From the NCBI GenBank assembly GCA_945870115.1, contig CAMBRH010000008.1, positions 1 to 26,957 of the forward strand: a DNA stretch of 26,957 bases. Reading direction: 5' to 3'. The DNA is from Chitinophaga pinensis (GTDB lineage Bacteria; Bacteroidota; Bacteroidia; Flavobacteriales_D; Crocinitomicaceae). Positions 23,076-26,957 of the stretch are shown here, in pieces. A model generated the notes under the pieces. The model was not told the DNA's origin. It made no database searches and was given only the letters and a program-made list of their open reading frames with translations. Made by a program: the position numbers and the translations under genes. Each line of letters starts with the position of its first letter. Within the stretch, counting starts at the first letter, position 1.

Positions 23076-23522
23076 ATGAAACGGATTTTTTTATTTTCTC
23101 TTTTTATTTTAAGCTTAGCTTTTTCTAAAGTGATTTATGCGCAAGAAGTTGTTGATTGGAAAGTTAAATTCAATGAAAAGGAAAATACAATTGAATTAAA
23201 AGCAACAATTAAAAATGGTTGGCATTTATACAGTCAGCACATTGAAAATAATGTTGGTCCAGTTCCAACTTCTTTTACATTCAAATCATCTGATGATTTT
23301 CAATTATTTGGACAAGTAACAGAGCCAACACCGATTAAAAAATACGATGAAAATTTTGAAGCAACTTTAGACTTTTTTGAAAAAGAAGTGTTGTTTGTTC
23401 AAAAAATTAAGCTAACAAAAAATGCACAATTGGAAGGTACCATTACATTTATGGTTTGTAATGAAACAATGTGTTTGCCACCTTCAGATTATAAATTCAA
23501 AATAGAATTAATTAAAAACTAA
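23076..23522 (+). CDS. Periplasmic DsbD N-terminal (alpha) domain protein
   Basis: A 148-residue exported protein consisting of a signal peptide (about 1-23, MKRIFLFSLFILSLAFSKVIYAQ) and one DsbD-alpha immunoglobulin-like domain. The domain shows W-x-V-K-F, the segment IKNGWHLYSQHI, and the redox pair C128-x4-C133 in VCNETMCLPPSDY, which corresponds to the two cysteines of DsbD-alpha that receive electrons and pass them to periplasmic partners. The open frame extends to a TTG at 23037, but the ATG at 23076 starts the signal peptide and lies after the -7 box. It is 22 nt upstream of a full DsbD that has its own alpha domain, so this is a free second acceptor, probably reduced by the neighbouring DsbD or serving one particular client. 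Confidence 0.88.
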   Translation: MKRIFLFSLFILSLAFSKVIYAQEVVDWKVKFNEKENTIELKATIKNGWHLYSQHIENNVGPVPTSFTFKSSDDFQLFGQVTEPTPIKKYDENFEATLDFFEKEVLFVQKIKLTKNAQLEGTITFMVCNETMCLPPSDYKFKIELIKN

Positions 23523-23544
23523 CCCAGAATTTTAAATAAATCAC

Positions 23545-25611
23545 ATGAAAAATTTTTCTTTAAAAATTATATTAAGCACTTCATTATTTTGTTTTTTAGG
23601 CTTGCCCTTGTTTTCTCAAATGAATACTGATTGGAAAGAAAAAGTATCTTGGTCTTTTTCAGTTATAAAAAAAGATGAGTCAAAAGCAATAATTGTTGCA
23701 AATGCAAAAGTATTAAAAGGCTGGCATATTTTTTCAGTAAATCATGATCCTGACAAAGCGGATATGACTGGTTTTCCGACTAAGTTCACTTTTGCAGCCT
23801 CAAAAAACTATAAATTAATTGGAAAAACCATTGATGGAAAAAAAGCTCAAGTACACAAAGATGATTTAGGAACTTCGCTTTATTTTGAAGGTACAGCAAG
23901 TTTTACACAAGAAATTCAAATTATTTCGGATAAAGAATTTGATGTAAATTTTGAATATGAATTTCAAATTTGTGATGAAAATGGCTGCGTTTTTCCTCCA
24001 ACACAAGAAGGGAAAGTTAAAATCAAAGGTTTTAAACCAAGCTTAACAGAAATTTCAGATACAAGTAGTGTGAAAACGGATGAAACTTTGCTTGCTCAAA
24101 ATGTTGATACAACAAAAAATTCTGAAGACGACAAAAAAGAAAAGACATTTTCTGCTAAAAAAACGAATTATGAAGAAAAAGATTCCTTTTGGTTGACTTT
24201 TATCAAGGGCTTCGGAGGTGGACTAATTGCTTTGTTAACGCCATGTGTTTTCCCTATGATTCCAATGACTGTAACTTTTTTCACGAAACAATCCAAATCA
24301 AGGTCAAAAGGGATTTTAAATGCATTTATTTATGGACTATCAATTATTTTAATTTATGTAATTATTGGTTTGGCAATTACAGCCGCAATGGGTCCAGCTG
24401 GTTTAAATGATTTATCAACTAATGTTTGGATGAATTTAATTTTCTTTACCATTTTCATTATATTTGCTTGTTCATTTTTGGGAGCTTTTGAAATTAGAAT
24501 GCCAAGTAAATGGGTTAATAATGCTGATGCTAAATCTGACAAAGGAGGCTTAATTGGAATTTTCTTCATGGCTTTTACTCTAAGTTTGGTTTCTTTTTCT
24601 TGTACTGGACCAATTATTGGAACATTACTTGTCGAATCTGCGAGCAGTGGAAGTTTAATGGGACCAGCAATAGGAATGATTGGCTTTTCAGCAGCATTAG
24701 CAATTCCATTTACTCTATTTGCAATTTTTCCAAGTTGGTTAAATTCACTTCCTCAATCTGGTGGATGGTTAAATTCTGTGAAAGTAGTTTTGGGTTTATT
24801 AGAATTAGCTTTGGCTTTGAAATTCCTCTCGGGAATAGATTTAGCTTATCATTGGGACATTCTTACAAGAGAAGTTTTTGTTGCAATTTGGGTTGTAATC
24901 TTTATGATAATAGGTTTTTATCTCTTGGGAAAATTAAAATTTGCGCATGATTCAACTGTTGAAAAATTGTCTGTAACTCGTTTTATGTTCGCCTTAATGG
25001 CTTTAGTTTTTGCAGTTTATTTATTGCCAGGAATGTGGGGAGCACCATTAAAATTAATCGATGGAGTAGCTCCGCCAAGAGAGCATTCAGAAGATAATTT
25101 CAAATTTGTAAAAGGTAGTGGAAGTGCAGTTGCAATGGATCCTGCTTTAGCAGAATTTCGCTCAGAAATGCACGAAGTAGGGGATTTACTGGTTTTTCAC
25201 GATTTAGAAAAAGCAAAAGTGTACGCCAAAAAAGTAAATAAACCTCTTTTATTAGATTTTACAGGTCACAATTGCCCAAATTGCAGAAGAACAGAATCAA
25301 CTGTTTGGACTGACGAAGCAATAAATCCAATTTTGCAATCAAAATTTGTAATTGTTTCTCTGTATGTTGATGACAGAGAATTACTTCCTGAATCTGAATG
25401 GAAATATTCAAATGCAATTCAAGGTAAAATTAAAACGGTTGGAAATAAATGGTCAGATTTTCAAGTTAGAAAATACAAGCAATTGTCTCAACCACTTTAT
25501 GTTGTAACAGATTCTGAGGGAAACGATTTATCTGAAGCAATTGGTTACACACCTGATATAAAAGAGTATAAGTCTTTTCTTGAAACTGCAATTAAAAATT
25601 TTAATAGATAA
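23545..25611 (+). CDS. dsbD: Thiol:disulfide interchange protein DsbD
   Basis: It carries reducing power from cytoplasmic thioredoxin across the inner membrane to periplasmic proteins. The 688 residues hold all three parts. After a signal peptide (about 1-25) comes an alpha domain with KGWHIFSVNHDP and C143-x4-C148 (CDENGCVFPP). A low-complexity linker (about 175-215) leads to the membrane domain (about 218-490) of about eight helices with the redox cysteines C234 (TPCVFPMIP) and C353 (FSCTGP). The C-terminal thioredoxin domain has C577-P-N-C580 in DFTGHNCPNCRRTE. It is longer than E. coli DsbD (565 residues), mostly from the linker and the C-terminal domain. It is co-transcribed with the stand-alone alpha-domain gene. 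Confidence 0.94.
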   Translation: MKNFSLKIILSTSLFCFLGLPLFSQMNTDWKEKVSWSFSVIKKDESKAIIVANAKVLKGWHIFSVNHDPDKADMTGFPTKFTFAASKNYKLIGKTIDGKKAQVHKDDLGTSLYFEGTASFTQEIQIISDKEFDVNFEYEFQICDENGCVFPPTQEGKVKIKGFKPSLTEISDTSSVKTDETLLAQNVDTTKNSEDDKKEKTFSAKKTNYEEKDSFWLTFIKGFGGGLIALLTPCVFPMIPMTVTFFTKQSKSRSKGILNAFIYGLSIILIYVIIGLAITAAMGPAGLNDLSTNVWMNLIFFTIFIIFACSFLGAFEIRMPSKWVNNADAKSDKGGLIGIFFMAFTLSLVSFSCTGPIIGTLLVESASSGSLMGPAIGMIGFSAALAIPFTLFAIFPSWLNSLPQSGGWLNSVKVVLGLLELALALKFLSGIDLAYHWDILTREVFVAIWVVIFMIIGFYLLGKLKFAHDSTVEKLSVTRFMFALMALVFAVYLLPGMWGAPLKLIDGVAPPREHSEDNFKFVKGSGSAVAMDPALAEFRSEMHEVGDLLVFHDLEKAKVYAKKVNKPLLLDFTGHNCPNCRRTESTVWTDEAINPILQSKFVIVSLYVDDRELLPESEWKYSNAIQGKIKTVGNKWSDFQVRKYKQLSQPLYVVTDSEGNDLSEAIGYTPDIKEYKSFLETAIKNFNR

Positions 25612-25615
25612 AAAG

Positions 25616-25644
25616 TTGCTTTATAGAAAATAATATTATATTTG
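25616..25644 (+). promoter_or_regulatory. Promoter of the outer-membrane beta-barrel gene
   Basis: TTG (25616-25618), an 18-nt spacer and TATATTTG (25637-25644) match both Bacteroidota boxes. The inferred start near 25649 gives a leader of about 41 nt. A TTG codon at 25642 inside the box cannot be the translation start. Confidence 0.55.
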
Positions 25645-25689
25645 TCCAAGTTAGAAGATCTAACCACTTTAATTAATTTAAAACAAGAT

Positions 25690-26337
25690 ATGAAAAAATT
25701 ATTATTTTTAGGTTTATTTACAGCTAGTACCGTTGTAAGTTCAAATGCTAATGCACAAGCAGTAGAAGAAGGAAATATCCTAGTTGATGTTTACGCTGGA
25801 TACGGAACTATTTTTAACGCTCTATTTAGAACAGCTTATATAGGTGTTGATTCAGACTCAAAATTGACTGCAATTGATGCAATTGGATTAAGAGCTGAAT
25901 ATTTAGTAGCCGATAAATTTGGAGTAGGGCTTGATTTTACTTACAGTAGTGCAAAAATTGTAGATCCATATACTAAAACGGTATATACTTATGACCAAAA
26001 TGGATTTGTAACTGGATCGACTTTGACTCCATATGAGCAAACATTTAGTAGTAAAAAAATCGGAGTTATGGTTTCTATGAACTATCATTTTTTAGACAAT
26101 GATAAAATTGATGCATATACTAATTTAGGAGTTGGATATAAAAATAGATCATATGCATACGAATCTACAAATCCAGCTGAAGTGAGTGAAGAACTTGGCG
26201 TTGGGACTGTGATTCCGTTGGCTTTAAGAGTTGGTGTTGGTATGAGGTATTTCTTTACTGACAATATTGGAATTAATATGAATGTTGGTTTAGGCCAAGG
26301 AGGCTGGGTTAATGGTGGCTTAGCTTTGAAATTTTAA
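25690..26337 (+). CDS. Outer-membrane beta-barrel protein (OmpA/OmpX-like porin family)
   Basis: A 215-residue protein with a clear signal peptide (MKKLLFLGLFTASTVVSSNANAQA, about 1-23). Alternating amphipathic strands follow, ending in aromatic or charged residues: NILVDVYAGYGTIF, LRAEYLVADKFGVGLDFTYSSA, KIGVMVSMNYHFL, AYTNLGVGYKNRSYAYE, PLALRVGVGMRYFFTDNIGINMNVGLG. It closes with a C-terminal strand ending in Phe (NGGLALKF), the usual signal for BAM-dependent insertion. An eight-strand barrel is the best guess; no peptidoglycan-binding domain is present. The start is ATG 25690, not the longer frame from TTG 25642, because that codon lies in the promoter. A strong promoter and a strong terminator (26356-26396) mark it as a single, probably abundant, gene product. 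Confidence 0.85.
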   Translation: MKKLLFLGLFTASTVVSSNANAQAVEEGNILVDVYAGYGTIFNALFRTAYIGVDSDSKLTAIDAIGLRAEYLVADKFGVGLDFTYSSAKIVDPYTKTVYTYDQNGFVTGSTLTPYEQTFSSKKIGVMVSMNYHFLDNDKIDAYTNLGVGYKNRSYAYESTNPAEVSEELGVGTVIPLALRVGVGMRYFFTDNIGINMNVGLGQGGWVNGGLALKF

Positions 26338-26355
26338 TCAAATTATATTTTTTTT

Positions 26356-26396
26356 AAAAGCTGGTTCAAATTAATTTTTGAACCAGCTTTTTTTTT
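26356..26396 (+). terminator. Rho-independent terminator of the beta-barrel gene
   Basis: AAAAGCTGGTTCAAA (26356-26370) pairs perfectly with TTTGAACCAGCTTTT (26377-26391), a 15-bp stem with a 6-nt loop and a long T-run, 18 nt after the stop codon. Confidence 0.9.
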
Positions 26397-26448
26397 GAAC
26401 CTTTATGGAATTTAACTGTATGTTGCATCAATAAATAAATATTAACGT

Positions 26449-26957
26449 ATGAACCACAATTCAATTTTCAAACAAGTACTTATTTTCAGCCTTTTTTTGA
26501 CAACGTCACATTCTATTTTTGCACAAACACAAAAAGAAGTGGTTCTTTCATCATCATTGGATAAAGTAACTGTCTTCTTTCAAGGTGCTCAAATGGAACA
26601 TTCAAAAACAAGCTCCTTGAAACAAGGAAAACAAACTTTAGTTTTTGAGAAAATTACAGACTTTTTAGATCCAAATTCAATTCAAGTAAAAGCCACGGGT
26701 TCTTTAACAATTCTCTCCGTAAGTGCTAGAAAAAACTTTGAGGACAAACGTATTTCGAATGCTGAAATAAAAGAATTAAATACAAAATTAGATAAATTAT
26801 ACTTGCAAGATAGAAGTTTACGAGATGAATTTACGATTCTGCAGACTGATAAAAACTTGCTAAAAATGAATAGCAATATTCGAGGAAATGATCAAGGAGT
26901 CAAAATTTCAGAACTGAAAGAAGCATATTCATTTATTCACGCAAGAATGGTTGAAAT
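26449..26957 (+). CDS. MuiA / DUF4139-family protein, N-terminal part, cut by right window edge
   Basis: The frame from ATG 26449 stays open to the window edge, giving 169 codons. It starts with a signal peptide (FKQVLIFSLFLTTSHSIFAQ, cleavage after about residue 26). It continues with the DUF4140 N-terminal domain of the 'mucoidy inhibitor A' family: LDKVTVFFQGAQMEHSKT, then GKQTLVFEKITDFLDPNSIQVKATG and LTILSVSAR. From about residue 98 a charged helical, coiled-coil-like region begins (EIKELNTKLDKLYLQDRSLRDEF), as is usual in the family before the DUF4139 domain. The role of the family is not established. The rest of the gene lies outside the window. A poor promoter-like pair TTTG-N21-TATGTTGC is just upstream. 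Confidence 0.82.
   Translation, partial: MNHNSIFKQVLIFSLFLTTSHSIFAQTQKEVVLSSSLDKVTVFFQGAQMEHSKTSSLKQGKQTLVFEKITDFLDPNSIQVKATGSLTILSVSARKNFEDKRISNAEIKELNTKLDKLYLQDRSLRDEFTILQTDKNLLKMNSNIRGNDQGVKISELKEAYSFIHARMVE

Noticed and set aside
25642..25689. Upstream TTG start for the beta-barrel protein
   Set aside because: The codon is inside the TATATTTG -7 element, and the signal peptide begins at ATG 25690.

Overview
The window is AT-rich chromosomal DNA from a member of the Bacteroidota, most likely Flavobacteriales. Four things point there. One protein carries a type IX secretion (T9SS) type A sorting domain. Promoters follow the TTG / TAnnTTTG pattern rather than the sigma70 pattern. Start codons lack clear Shine-Dalgarno sequences. 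The individual genes (mitochondrial-type aconitase, LhgO, DHCW cupin, DUF7793-type SpoIIAA-like protein, GNAT-nitrilase fusion, DUF6132) are familiar from this phylum. I see no rRNA, tRNA, insertion sequence, phage gene or CRISPR array. Most of the window is housekeeping and envelope genes in short transcription units.

Layout. 1-1516 (minus): an OmpA-like lipoprotein cut by the left edge, then folK. 1675-4516 (plus): gdhA with its terminator, then four small genes (SpoIIAA-like, DHCW cupin, and two small membrane proteins that each carry a C-x4-C motif). 4530-8965 (minus): an orphan HisKA_2 sensor kinase, a cvfB-usp pair, and a DbpA-like DEAD-box helicase. 9145-10519: a small unknown gene converging on mnmA. 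10660-15404 (plus): lhgO, rimO with a TonB-C-terminal-domain protein 2 nt behind it, and a T9SS cargo protein. 15506-19717 (minus): a lysine-rich basic protein with its own promoter, an SRPBCC-like/PstS-like pair, and a GNAT-nitrilase fusion downstream of a nucleotidyltransferase-fold protein. 20239-26957 (plus): aconitase, a small conserved protein, a tandem DsbD-alpha/DsbD pair, an outer-membrane beta-barrel, and a DUF4139/MuiA-family gene cut by the right edge.

Functional themes: central carbon and nitrogen metabolism (GdhA, aconitase, LhgO all touch 2-oxoglutarate or the TCA cycle), tRNA and ribosome modification (MnmA, RimO, the DbpA-like helicase, CvfB), and periplasmic or envelope functions (DsbD pair, beta-barrel, OmpA lipoprotein, TonB-CTD protein, T9SS cargo).

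No complete new system is evident. The observations I rate highest are: a CD-NTase/OAS-like nucleotidyltransferase whose catalytic acidic residues appear to be replaced, co-transcribed with a GNAT-nitrilase enzyme; a rimO promoter placed so that the transcript should start at the A of the ATG; a perfect 16-bp dyad upstream of the usp-cvfB promoter; and a strongly promoted lysine-tail protein encoded partly by a 12-bp tandem repeat.
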